Shown here: positions 44,015 through 52,732 of the stretch, piece after piece | How the letters are laid out: each line of letters starts with the position of its first letter | How positions within the stretch are numbered: the first letter of the stretch is position 1 | DNA from: Clostridia bacterium | GTDB lineage: Bacteria > Bacillota > Clostridia > Oscillospirales > Acutalibacteraceae | Length of the DNA: 64,000 nucleotides | Assembly: GCA_900752115.1 (NCBI GenBank) | Contig: CAADUC010000107.1 | Span: 17,016 to 81,015 of the forward strand | Direction: 5' to 3' | The notes under the pieces: model-generated | Database searches by the model: none | What the model saw: only the letters and a program-made list of their open reading frames with translations | What the model was told of the DNA's origin: nothing | Position numbers and translations under genes: made by a program

Positions 44015-45070
44015 CTATGAAAGCGCTTTAATGATCCTGTCCATGGTATTGGCATCCGGCATGGGCGCTACCTGCGTCAATTCCTCGGCAATACCGGACA
44101 CCCCGAAATGGGCTGCATCCGTGGGGGTATCGTATACGCCAGTACGGAACCCATGCTTTTCCCAGGCCAGTCGCTGGATGTCCTCGTCCAGCAAGGCGTC
44201 GATCCCCGCCGTACCGGCCTCATCCAGGGCGATATACACATGGGAGGACCAGACGGTGGGCGTCGGGTACATCATCACAATGTCCCCCTTGATCTGCTCC
44301 CAAGTATCCGGGTTTTCCACGGCGAATTCCAGCAGCTGGTTTTCATAGCCGGCGATCAGAGGCTTGGCACCCATGCCGGTCTTCAGAAACTGATCGAACA
44401 AATCCGAGGAGGAGCTTTCCATATACCCCAGCTTCTGAAAAATATTTTGCAGCCGGGGCAGGATCTCCGCCAGATTGCTTTCGTCCGCCACGCCGCCGCA
44501 GAGGGTATTGGCCAAAAGCCCGGCGAACATATTGCCGGAATTGGATTTGGTCGGGTCGGTGGTGCCCACGGAAACACTGCCGTAAAGCTGGGGAAGGCCG
44601 ATTTCCTCCCAGGTTGTGCCGGCTTCTATGGTCTCGGTCAATTTTTCCATGTCCACCGTGTATACGCCGTTTGTAACGACAGCAAGCCCGCTGTCGACCA
44701 AGGCCTGCGCCACGGCGCTGCGGGTATACAGGACGATGGGTGTATTGAGGATGATCTCGCTTTTCACCGGGTCTCCATGAACCTGCTTATACAGTTCCAG
44801 AGCCGTCTGATTGGAGGGGAATAGGAAATCCCGCCCCTCGGCGTCGTCGGTGACCATATCGATGGAACCTGCCTTGGCGTAGTCGATGACCAGCCGATAC
44901 CTGTCCCGCAGGATCTCCTGTACCTCCTCGTCTTCCAGCAGGCCGATTTTTTCGCCGCCCACATAACCGTTGATTTCAGTAACGGTTTGGCTATTACTGA
45001 TGAATACATAGGCAGCGGCGGCTATGATGACAGCTGCCAGGATGCCCAGCCCAATGAGCTTGGTTTTCAT
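44015..45070 (-). CDS. membrane-anchored solute-binding-like protein
   Basis: 351 residues. N-terminal hydrophobic segment (LIGLGILAAVIIAAAAYVFI, about 5-24) as anchor or uncleaved signal. The rest looks like a type 2 periplasmic-binding fold of the SBP_bac_11 kind: LLEDEEVQEILRDRYRLVIDY, FLFPSNQTALEL, ILNTPIVLYTRSAVAQALVD, TDPTKSNSGNMFAGLLANTL, KPLIAGYENQLLEFA and MMYPTPTVWSSHVYIAL. It has no VWA domain, unlike the first gene of the operon. Its start overlaps the XpaC stop by four bases. No ABC permease is near, so it probably senses a ligand rather than feeding a transporter. Confidence 0.8.
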   Translation of the reverse strand: MKTKLIGLGILAAVIIAAAAYVFISNSQTVTEINGYVGGEKIGLLEDEEVQEILRDRYRLVIDYAKAGSIDMVTDDAEGRDFLFPSNQTALELYKQVHGDPVKSEIILNTPIVLYTRSAVAQALVDSGLAVVTNGVYTVDMEKLTETIEAGTTWEEIGLPQLYGSVSVGTTDPTKSNSGNMFAGLLANTLCGGVADESNLAEILPRLQNIFQKLGYMESSSSDLFDQFLKTGMGAKPLIAGYENQLLEFAVENPDTWEQIKGDIVMMYPTPTVWSSHVYIALDEAGTAGIDALLDEDIQRLAWEKHGFRTGVYDTPTDAAHFGVSGIAEELTQVAPMPDANTMDRIIKALS

Positions 45071-45675
45071 TTTCCGCCCTCCATTTTCAAGGTGCTTTTC
45101 AGGAGTTCGATATCTGCCTCGATATCCAGCAGCTCGCCCTGCATCAGATGGGCAAACTGCTTTTCAAAGGCGGAGTTCAGCACCGGCAGGGCCTCCGCCG
45201 TCTTTTGCAGAATATCGGCGACCTCCCCCGAATGAAGCTCCGTCTCCTGGAAATCCACATATCTTGTCAGCAATTTGGCGGCCGTATCCAGATAATAGGT
45301 AAAGAAGCGGCGCGCCAGCTTAATTTTGTCTGGATTTTCCTCCAGATAGGTTAGGATCCGGGCCCCGGTAGCATATAGAGCCTGCGCATCCTGCCGCACA
45401 GAGGAAGTTTTGATCTCTTTTACTGCTTTATCAATGTCTGCCAGGTCCGCCTGGGCATCGTCCAAAAGTTGCCGGATCTCTTCACCGCCAGGCATAGATT
45501 CCACATCAATTCCCGCGATTTTCCGGCTGGGCTTGAGCAGGAAAAACAGTCCGAAATAGATGCCGACACACAGCAGGATGCAGACAATCAGATTCCAATG
45601 GAAAAATAGGAACAGTAGCAGGAAGACGATTGCAGCAGCAAAGGAGGAAACGAGCATTCGCGAAGTCTCTTTCAT
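45067..45675 (-). CDS. XpaC-like membrane protein
   Basis: 202 residues. Two closely spaced membrane helices at the start (about 8-48: FAAAIVFLLLFLFFHWNLIV, CILLCVGIYFGLFFLL) and a helical cytoplasmic part (IRQLLDDAQADLADIDKAVKEI ... LARRFFTYYLDTAAKLLTRYVDFQ). This matches the XpaC family (named for 5-bromo-4-chloroindolyl phosphate hydrolysis), found next to TelA in Firmicutes. Its ATG overlaps the VWA stop (TGATG) and its stop overlaps the next start (ATGA), so the genes are translationally coupled on both sides. Confidence 0.85.
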   Translation of the reverse strand: MKETSRMLVSSFAAAIVFLLLFLFFHWNLIVCILLCVGIYFGLFFLLKPSRKIAGIDVESMPGGEEIRQLLDDAQADLADIDKAVKEIKTSSVRQDAQALYATGARILTYLEENPDKIKLARRFFTYYLDTAAKLLTRYVDFQETELHSGEVADILQKTAEALPVLNSAFEKQFAHLMQGELLDIEADIELLKSTLKMEGGK

Positions 45676-47282
45676 CAGTTATACCCCTTTACGCTGCGGA
45701 ACGCCTCCGTCAGATTCTCCCGGCCGTCGAACACCCGGGCATTGGTATACCGCGCCAGCTCCTCCAGTTGGGTTTCGTCAGCGTCTCCAAACATGATGGA
45801 GAAGACCGGGACCTCAGTTCCAAGCCCGGCGTAAGCCGCCTCAAAATCGGACAGGGACCCGCTGGACTGCCCGTCGGTGAGCAGGATGATCGCCGGCGTA
45901 TACTGCGACAGATCATATTCTCCCAGCAGCTCAATCCCCCGCACGGCGGCCGCGTACATATCGGTACCGCCGCCTACTTCCTGGTTTTCCACTTTGTCAT
46001 AAAGCGCTTCCAGCTCGCTGCCGTTGCCTGTGGCCGTATAAGTGTCGATCACGCCCCCGTTAAAGGGAATAAGGATATTCACCTCGTTTTCTGATGCCTG
46101 CAAGAAGTTTTTCCGGGCGTTCTCCTGGATGAGCAGCTGCTCCATGGCCTGAACCAGCTGTTCATTTCCCTCGCCGCTCATGCTGCCGGAGTAGTCCAGG
46201 CAGTACACGGTAAGGGAAGGCTTGCGGAAATCGGTTTGGTATAGATTTAGGCATTCAAACAGAACATCGGCAGCTGGCATTTTGATGGGGGAGAGCACCC
46301 GGTCGGGCTGCAGGCCCCAGTCGGCCCGGAATACATCCTTGTTTTTCTCCGAAACCCCGGTGTAGCCAGAACGGCGGCCGGTGCGCTGGATCTCGTCCTG
46401 CACATCCTCCGACAGCAGGTATTCCTGCAATTTTAAAAACAGTTCCTCCTGGCCATCGTCCCCTTTGTCCACATAGCCCAGGGGCGAATCCGCCAGCGAA
46501 AGACCGTCATAGGGGTACACTACATACAGCGGCTCCTCGCCACGCTCTTCCAGTTCCCGGTTGGCCTGGATGACCAGGCACTCGTAGTTCACCATAGCGT
46601 CATAATCGCCCTGCAAGAACATGTCCTTCAGCCAGTCCGAGCTGCCGGAGGAGCGGTCCACGCCGGAGAGAAGCTCCTGCATTTGCGCCCTCAGTTCGTC
46701 ACTCTGCAGATCCTCCGATGTGATGACTTCCGGGTTGCCCAGGAGCGCGTACAAAAATCCGATATACGCGCTGGCGCCGGAATTGGACTGAGTGGCGCTG
46801 GTCATGCAGAAGCGGAGTTTTCCGTTCCGGATCGCCTCAAGAAGGTCGTTTACCGACACCTCCCGCCCCACAAATCCCAGCTCCTCCGCCAGGCTTTTGC
46901 GGATACCGAACACCACCGGCGAAATGGAGATGGATTCCGCGTGCTTGATCCGGTGTTCCGTATCCCCCACCGTCAGCCACAGGCTGCTGGCCGGCCACAC
47001 GGCGTCATAGGGGATGTCTTCCTCTCCCAGTAGACGCATGATATCCAGCGAGCCCATATAGGTCATCTCAATGCGCACATGCTCCCTGTCGGAAAACTCC
47101 TCCAAGATCGGTTCCAGTTCGGAATTTTCCGATCCGGAAACAATACGCAGCACCGAGCTACCACCACCCAAAACCGTGTCGGCTTCACCTCCGTCCGCGC
47201 TTCCTACATTGCAGCCGCTGAACATTGTCAGTATCACGAAAATAGACAGCAGACAACCAATAAAGCCCCTTTTCATTTTCAT
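45675..47282 (-). CDS. lipoprotein with solute-binding domain fused to a VWA domain
   Basis: 535 residues from ATG 47282 (GGAAGGGG upstream). Lipoprotein-like signal with LTMFSGC (Cys24). A solute-binding domain (about 45-310) carries VLRIVSGSENSELEPILEEF, YDAVWPASSLWL and TSATQSNSGASAYIGFLYAL. A C-terminal VWA domain (about 355-535) has an intact MIDAS: DYSGS (Asp363, Ser365, Ser367), GGGTD (Thr440) and LLTDG (Asp470). So it binds a ligand outside the cell and a partner through a metal-dependent face. First gene of the coupled operon. Confidence 0.88.
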   Translation of the reverse strand: MKMKRGFIGCLLSIFVILTMFSGCNVGSADGGEADTVLGGGSSVLRIVSGSENSELEPILEEFSDREHVRIEMTYMGSLDIMRLLGEEDIPYDAVWPASSLWLTVGDTEHRIKHAESISISPVVFGIRKSLAEELGFVGREVSVNDLLEAIRNGKLRFCMTSATQSNSGASAYIGFLYALLGNPEVITSEDLQSDELRAQMQELLSGVDRSSGSSDWLKDMFLQGDYDAMVNYECLVIQANRELEERGEEPLYVVYPYDGLSLADSPLGYVDKGDDGQEELFLKLQEYLLSEDVQDEIQRTGRRSGYTGVSEKNKDVFRADWGLQPDRVLSPIKMPAADVLFECLNLYQTDFRKPSLTVYCLDYSGSMSGEGNEQLVQAMEQLLIQENARKNFLQASENEVNILIPFNGGVIDTYTATGNGSELEALYDKVENQEVGGGTDMYAAAVRGIELLGEYDLSQYTPAIILLTDGQSSGSLSDFEAAYAGLGTEVPVFSIMFGDADETQLEELARYTNARVFDGRENLTEAFRSVKGYN

Positions 47283-47721
47283 AGTGAGACCCCTTCCTTT
47301 GCCAACATTCGTATATTGCAAAGTAAATATTTTTTATAATTACAACAATCCATTATATTTTACAATGCGTCGTGTAAAATCTGCTACCTCAGCAAGGTAA
47401 AAGATATGTATATTTGGAGCAGTATGTGGATGGAGGGCATAGAATAAAACAAAGATGCTGAACTTGACGACACCGCAAAAAATAGACGATATCGCAAACA
47501 ACAAGGCTGAGAAGCATCTTTTCCTAACAGAATGAAAAACGCCACATACAGCGGCAGAAATGCCTCAAAATTGACCCGAAATCACACACAAAAGCGCTGA
47601 TATATGCCACACCCCCTTTGGCAGAGAGCAATTCTCGATTTCTCTTAAAGATTCGTAATAGGTATTGCAATTATCTCTGATTTGTATTATACTATATTCA
47701 AGATGAATTGGAGGTGCTTTG
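47283..47721. other. intergenic region between the cargo operon and the XRE gene
   Basis: About 440 bases, AT rich. It must carry the divergent promoters: on the minus side a TTGTAA-17-TAATTA pair around 47340-47375 is possible but weak; on the plus side TTGTATTATACTA (about 47680-47695) lies upstream of the XRE ribosome site. The middle shows no gene I recognise. Confidence 0.4.
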
Positions 47722-48069
47722 GTGAATACAGTTGGTGAGCGTTTGAAAACCCTGCGCGAAGGGATGGGACTTTCGCAAAAGAAGATGGCTGAGCTGCTGG
47801 ATGTGACCCAGCCGAGCATCAACCGGTATGAACACGGGAAAGCGGTTCCTATTGAGGTCCTAATCGGGTATGCGGACTATTTTGATGTCTCGATGGACTA
47901 TATCACCTGCCGCTGTGATGAGCCACAGGGCAAGCTGTATCAGGCACGACCGCCGATCTCCGACAATCCGGAATTGGGGAAGTTTATCGAGATGTGCTTT
48001 GACCCACATTCTCCGATGAACGGGCGGTTGAAAGAGGCCCTGTTCCGCATGATGGAGGGTAAACAATGA
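47722..48069 (+). CDS. XRE-family helix-turn-helix regulator of the mobile element
   Basis: 115 residues from GTG 47722 (GGAGGTGCTTTG upstream; a TTG one codon before is possible). The HTH is VGERLKTLREGMGLSQKKMAELLDVTQPSINRYEHGKAVP (about residues 4-45), followed by a C-terminal part of unknown function. Its stop overlaps the start of the serine recombinase (ATGA), an arrangement in which the regulator likely controls excision. Confidence 0.92.
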   Translation: MNTVGERLKTLREGMGLSQKKMAELLDVTQPSINRYEHGKAVPIEVLIGYADYFDVSMDYITCRCDEPQGKLYQARPPISDNPELGKFIEMCFDPHSPMNGRLKEALFRMMEGKQ

Positions 48070-49630
48070 AAGCTGTGATTTACGCCCGATATTCTTCCGA
48101 TAATCAGAGAGAAGCAAGTATTGAAGGACAAATCCGGGAGTGTACCGCCTTTGCCGAAAAGAACGGGATCACAGTCCTGCGGCACTATATCGACCGGGCT
48201 ATTTCCGCCAAGACGGATAACCGGCCCGAATTTCAGAATATGATTAAAGACGGCAACAAAAAGCTGTTTGATATGATTATTGTCTGGAAACTCGACCGGT
48301 TTGCCCGGAACCGCTACGACAGCGCCCGGTATAAAACGCAGCTCAAGAGAAATGGCATTAAGGTGGTTTCCGCTACGGAGGTCATTTCAGACGGCGCGGA
48401 GGGTATCATTCTGGAATCTATGCTGGAAGGCTTTGCCGAATACTATTCGGTTGACCTCTCTGAAAAAGTCGTGCGCGGCATGACCGACAATGCGCTGAAA
48501 TGTATGTTTAACGGCGGGACGCTGCCGATGGGGTATGTGATTGACGCGGAACAGCATTTCCAGATCGACCCGGTCACGGCACCGTATATTCTGGACGCTT
48601 TCAAACAGTATGACGAAGGCGCGACTATGACGCAGATTCGGGACTGGCTCAACGAGCAGGGCATGAAAAATACCCGTGGAAATCCCCTGACCTACAACAG
48701 CGTACAGCACCTATTGAAAAACCGCCGCTACATTGGCGAATATCAGTACAGGGATATTCTCATTCCTGATGGCATACCTGCTATCGTACCGAAAGACCTT
48801 TTTGACCGGGTACAGGCCAAAATGGAGAAAAACAAGAAAGCCCCGGCTCGTCACAAGGCTGAGGACGATTATCTGCTGACAACCAAATTGTTCTGCGGGT
48901 ACTGTGGAACCTATCTCTGTGGCGAAAGCGGCACCAGCCGCACCGGAGTTGTCCACACTATTACAAGTGCGTTTCGGTAAAAAAGAAGCGCAAGGAATGC
49001 CACAAAAAGCCGGTTAAGAAGGGTTGGATTGAGGATTTGGTTGTCTCCGAGACCATGAAGATGATCATGGATGACGATGCAATCGAAGCTATCGTTTCGA
49101 TGCTCATGGAGCTGCAGGAACAGGACAACACCAATATTCCCCTGTACGAACGACAGTTACAGGAAACGAATACCAAGATTCGCAACTTGATAAATGCGAT
49201 CCAACAGGGTGTTTTGACCAAATCCACGAAAGAGAGCCTTGAAGAATTGGAGGCGGCAAAAGAAGAATTGGAAACCCGTCTTGCCAATGAGCAGTTGTCC
49301 AAACCTCCCAAGATCAGCGCCGAATTTATGACCTTCTGGCTCCACCGTTTCCGCAAGTTGGATGTCACCAAGCAGAGCCACCGGAAAATGCTGATAGACA
49401 CCTTTATCAATGCGATTTATCTTTACGATGATAAAATGCTGATCACCTTTAACTACAAGGATGGAACGAAGAAAATCACTTTCAGCGAGATACAGGAAGC
49501 CTCTAAAAGGGATGCTTCTGGTTCGGATTTGGAATGCTCACCGGCACCAAGCAACCGTCGATTTTTGAATCGGCGGTTTTTAAAAACGAACTTACTTCCG
49601 AAATTGTCTGCACAGTATATTAACGCATAA
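48066..49630 (+). pseudogene. large serine recombinase/integrase, broken by a one-base frameshift
   Basis: The first frame (48066-48980) encodes the resolvase catalytic domain with MKAVIYARYSSDNQREASIEGQ (nucleophile serine in YSSD), KLDRFARNRYDSARY, the recombinase domain, and the start of the zinc ribbon FCGYCGTYLCGESGTSRTG. At about 48951-48957 the sense shifts by one base: GTCCACACTATTAC would need one more base to read VHHYYKCVSVKKKRKECHKK, which continues in the second frame to 49630 with the coiled-coil and C-terminal domain (YERQLQETNTKIRNLI, IYLYDDKMLITFNYKDG). Joined, about 520 residues, normal for the family. So the integrase is likely dead unless the base was missed in sequencing. 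Confidence 0.88.
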
Positions 49631-49661
49631 CAAAAGAACAGAAAGCAACAGAGGAAGCAGT

Positions 49662-50348
49662 ATGAAACTCATTGCCAAAGGAAATACCGCGGAAGTATTT
49701 GAGTACGACAATCGTTTCATTTGTAAACTATTCTATCCGGGATATCCAAGAGTTTTTTGTGAGCATGAGTTTTACAATGCCCAAACAGTTTTTCAGGCAG
49801 GAATCAAAACTCCCCGGGCCCATGAAATGGTACGCATGGACGGAAGAGATGGCATTGTCTATGATCAGGTGATCGGCGAGTCCCTTTCCTCCCTGCTGCA
49901 TCATGCTGGAAGGAGCAAGCAAGTCGAATGGATAAGCCGATTTGTGGAGTTTCACAAGCTCTTATTAAAACATAAAAGCGGCAGCGTAATGGATTACAAG
50001 GATTTCCTTCGGCTCTTTTCCGGCGGCTCCATCGAAACGGCTGCTGAAATCAACAAGCTGGCGAACGGGTGCACACTGCTCCACGGTGATTTTCACCCAG
50101 GCAATATTATAGTAGATCCGGACGGAGAACTCGTTCTGATCGACATGATGAATCTTTGCAGAGGTCCGGCTGCCTACGATATTGCGAGAACAATTTTTCT
50201 GCTTGAAAAAAGCTGGGGCCTGCAAAACGAATATCTGGAGAGAATGGAATATCGGCCGGCAGAAATCACACCGTATCGCAACGTGATTTCACTCGTTCGG
50301 CAAAAGGAGGAAAGAAGTGATGCAGGTACAGTACGGGACGTACCGTGA
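49662..50348 (+). CDS. aminoglycoside phosphotransferase (APH)-like kinase
   Basis: 228 residues. Protein-kinase-like fold: GNTAEVFEYDNRFICKLF (nucleotide loop and lysine), VYDQVIGESLSSLLH, and the catalytic HGDFHPGNIIV followed by LVLIDMMNLCRGPAAYDIA (metal aspartate). Closest in look to the small chromosomal APH-like kinases of Clostridia, not to known resistance enzymes; substrate unknown. Starts 31 bases after the recombinase remnant, so it may be the first gene right of the element. Its end overlaps the GNAT gene by 29 bases. Confidence 0.85.
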   Translation: MKLIAKGNTAEVFEYDNRFICKLFYPGYPRVFCEHEFYNAQTVFQAGIKTPRAHEMVRMDGRDGIVYDQVIGESLSSLLHHAGRSKQVEWISRFVEFHKLLLKHKSGSVMDYKDFLRLFSGGSIETAAEINKLANGCTLLHGDFHPGNIIVDPDGELVLIDMMNLCRGPAAYDIARTIFLLEKSWGLQNEYLERMEYRPAEITPYRNVISLVRQKEERSDAGTVRDVP

Positions 50349-50766
50349 TATCGAAGCATGGATGAATCTCGTGGAGGAGCTTCGCGGAAATTTCCCGGGG
50401 CTGGAGACAAAGGAAAGCCTCACGGAGCACCGGGAAACCGTTCTGCGTTTCATGAAAAAAGAGCAGGCATTGTGCGTCAAAGCCGGAGAAGAAATTGCGG
50501 GTGTGCTTCTGTTTTCAAAAGGGCACAACATGATCTGCTGCCTCGGTGTTTCCCCAGCATACCGAAGACGCAGAATTGCCTCCTCTCTGCTGACTGCCGC
50601 GCTGGGGCAGCTGGACAAAACAAGAGAAATCACCGTATCCACCTTCCGGGAAAATGATAACAAGGGAACGGCCCCCAGAGCGCTTTACCGCAAGTTTGGT
50701 TTTATCGAGGATACCCTCATCGAGGAATTCGGTTATCCCTGCCAGAACTTCGTCCTGCGGCCATAA
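50320..50766 (+). CDS. GNAT-family N-acetyltransferase
   Basis: 148 residues. GNAT core with the acetyl-CoA loop CLGVSPAYRRRRIASSLL (Q/R-x-x-G/A-like) near residues 75-92 and the C-terminal ALYRKFGFIEDTL. AAAGGAGG lies upstream of ATG 50320; the gene begins inside the kinase, so they are coupled. Substrate unknown; pairing of a kinase with an acetyltransferase recalls antibiotic-modifying operons, but nothing shows it. Confidence 0.88.
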   Translation: MQVQYGTYRDIEAWMNLVEELRGNFPGLETKESLTEHRETVLRFMKKEQALCVKAGEEIAGVLLFSKGHNMICCLGVSPAYRRRRIASSLLTAALGQLDKTREITVSTFRENDNKGTAPRALYRKFGFIEDTLIEEFGYPCQNFVLRP

Positions 50767-50941
50767 GTCTTTTTTATTTCTGCTTTACCTGCACACAAAT
50801 TCACGCCTGTATGCGGCACTGACACTAGGGATAGCGACAAGGAACGGGACTGACTGAAAAATCAAACATTCTATACTGCTTATACCATCTATAGTAATCG
50901 GATGCGTGCGAGTTATTTTAACCCGGAAAGGAGGAAACTGT

Positions 50942-51607
50942 ATGGTCATCGAAGACAATATTCTTCGATACTATCTGCGAAACTGCTACTTTATCAACGG
51001 CACGGCCTATGCCGGAAAATCGACTATGTGCGCTATGCTCGCTGAACGCTTCGGCATGCTGCACTGCGCGGAAAACTATAATCTGGACACCATTCTTTCG
51101 GTGGCTGAGCCGGATCGGCAGCCAAATCTCTGCTACGTGAACAAGATGCCTTCCTGGCAGCATTTTGTCAATCGCACCCCGGAGGAATATGAGGCCTGGA
51201 CAGATGGCAACGCGCGGGAGCTGACGGGCTTTGAAATTGCAGAGCTCATCCGCCTTTCCTCCGATCAAAAGGTCATCGTGGACACCAACATTCCCTGCGA
51301 GGTTCTCAAGCGGATCTCAGACTATCATCATGTTGCCGTTCTCCTCTCCCCGCAGTCTCTCTCCGTGGATCGCTTTTTCGATCGCAGCGATCCTGAAAAG
51401 CAATTTTTGCTCTCCGTCATTGAATCCTGCCCCGATCCGGAAAAGACTCTTCGCAATTTTAAAGCCTGCATCGCCAGAGTAAACAGTCCTGAGCGATACG
51501 AAGCTTTCCAAACGAGCGGCTTTTTCACTCTGATACGGGAAGACACGGAAAAAGATACACGGGAGCAAATGATTGCTGCTCTCGCTGCCCACTTCGGCTT
51601 AACCTGA
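50942..51607 (+). CDS. P-loop nucleoside/nucleotide kinase-like protein
   Basis: 221 residues from ATG 50942 (GGAGG upstream). The Walker A is NGTAYAGKSTMC (about 22-33), followed by a lid-type region. VIVDTNIPCEVLKRISDYHHVAVLLSPQ is the Walker-B strand and beyond. Resembles small AAA/kinase proteins of Clostridia such as shikimate-kinase-like ones; the acceptor is unknown. Ends before a 24-base hairpin terminator. Confidence 0.75.
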   Translation: MVIEDNILRYYLRNCYFINGTAYAGKSTMCAMLAERFGMLHCAENYNLDTILSVAEPDRQPNLCYVNKMPSWQHFVNRTPEEYEAWTDGNARELTGFEIAELIRLSSDQKVIVDTNIPCEVLKRISDYHHVAVLLSPQSLSVDRFFDRSDPEKQFLLSVIESCPDPEKTLRNFKACIARVNSPERYEAFQTSGFFTLIREDTEKDTREQMIAALAAHFGLT

Positions 51608-51624
51608 TAACACACCGCGTTCCG

Positions 51625-51684
51625 ACAACAAACTCCCCCACAGACTCATCACAATTTGAGTCTGCGGGGGAGTTTGTTGTTTTG
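51625..51684 (+). terminator. long hairpin terminator after the kinase-like gene (convergent with the SprT gene)
   Basis: Arms of 24 bases (51625-51648, 51657-51680) pair with one mismatch, followed by TTTTG on the plus strand. Confidence 0.85.
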
Positions 51685-51725
51685 ACGCCATACGAAGCTT
51701 TCTGCGGCTAAAGCCGTTTTCATTT

Positions 51726-52286
51726 TCACAGACACTTACGGCAATTTTGATGCACCCAGGCAAGGCCGAGCGTCTTTTTGCCTGCTGTATCGAAATGCAG
51801 AACAGCAAGACGGTGAACAGACTCTCCTGTGATCTCTTCGATGACTCCTGCGCCGAACTTCGGATGCTCAATCCGATCGCCCACGTGATAGGCGTCGCAC
51901 AGTTGGGAGAGCTTTGCCTCCTCGTCATGCTTCTCCTTCAAAAGTCTTGCTACACGCGAGCTGTAACAGCGCTGCGGAACGGCGCCGATCATGGTGCAGC
52001 ATTTTTTCCATGTGGAGCCGTGTCCTGCGCCGTCATACAGCGCGTAATCCATATAATGCGCGTACTCATGGCGAATGACATTCAGCGCCTCCTCGACAGG
52101 CCACGTGGGATCCCGAAAATACACGGTGGAAAAGCGAAACTCTCCCTCTCCCCTGGCGCTGAATTGGCCGATAATGGTATAGGCACGGCTGAAACTGATG
52201 GGAAGACGAGCGCCATGCAACCCGGTTTTCTCATCCAGCCGGGCAAGCTCCTTGCGAATCGCAGTCTCACTCCACTCTGTTTTCAT
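51726..52286 (-). CDS. SprT-like zinc metalloprotease-like protein
   Basis: 186 residues. HEYAHYMDYALYDGAGHGSTWKK gives HExxH and the third ligand histidine (H-G-x-x-W) of the SprT-like family. The C-terminal part (GDRIEHPKFGAGVIEEITG) looks like the small beta domain found at the end of UvrD/PcrA-like and related proteins, which contacts partners. The family in animals (Spartan) clears DNA-protein crosslinks; in bacteria the role is mostly unknown. Lies downstream of the E1/E2/JAB operon on the same strand, 440 bases from its last gene. Confidence 0.88.
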   Translation of the reverse strand: MKTEWSETAIRKELARLDEKTGLHGARLPISFSRAYTIIGQFSARGEGEFRFSTVYFRDPTWPVEEALNVIRHEYAHYMDYALYDGAGHGSTWKKCCTMIGAVPQRCYSSRVARLLKEKHDEEAKLSQLCDAYHVGDRIEHPKFGAGVIEEITGESVHRLAVLHFDTAGKKTLGLAWVHQNCRKCL

Positions 52287-52320
52287 GCAGCTTTCCTCCC
52301 TTTTTGCGACATTTGAGACG

Positions 52321-52566
52321 TTACGCGACGGCTGCAGGCTCGCTCAGCACGGAATCCACCGAAACCAATATATCCCGGTTTTCCATTGCCTTTCGGCGCA
52401 CTGTACACAAGACCTCCGCACCCGGACGGATGCAGCCGAAGTATGCAAATGCCCGCTGGCCATTTTCCAGCTCGAGGCAGATTCCGTTTCTGTTCGTCCC
52501 AATCACGACCCCGAATACACCGTCTCTGATATCGAAGTTCTCATCAAGATACTCGTTGCTCCACAT
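52321..52566 (-). CDS. small conserved protein, function unknown
   Basis: 81 residues, MWSNEYLDENFDIRDGVFGV with a beta-rich pattern (GVVIGTNRNGICLELENGQRAFAYF, EVLCTVRRKAMENRDILVSVD) suggesting a small OB- or S1-like barrel. ATG 52566 has AGGAGG eight bases upstream. Located between the transglutaminase-like gene and the SprT-like gene, same strand. No family recognised. Confidence 0.65.
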   Translation of the reverse strand: MWSNEYLDENFDIRDGVFGVVIGTNRNGICLELENGQRAFAYFGCIRPGAEVLCTVRRKAMENRDILVSVDSVLSEPAAVA

Positions 52567-52732
52567 GGCCAAATCCTCCTTTTTCCCTGACGCTTTGTTT
52601 GGTACAGGTTAAGAATACCACAGGAACAATATGCGTTTTGGGAGAAAAATACAGGGAGGAACGGATACGAGTTCTGTGTTTTCCGCCCCATTCGGCACTT
52701 GGTCCATTGACCGCTGAGGCTGTCGTCTCTCG

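Noticed and set aside
39386-49661. Attachment-site direct repeats flanking the mobile element
   Set aside because: Comparing the sequence after the tRNA-Leu with that after the recombinase by eye showed no convincing shared repeat.
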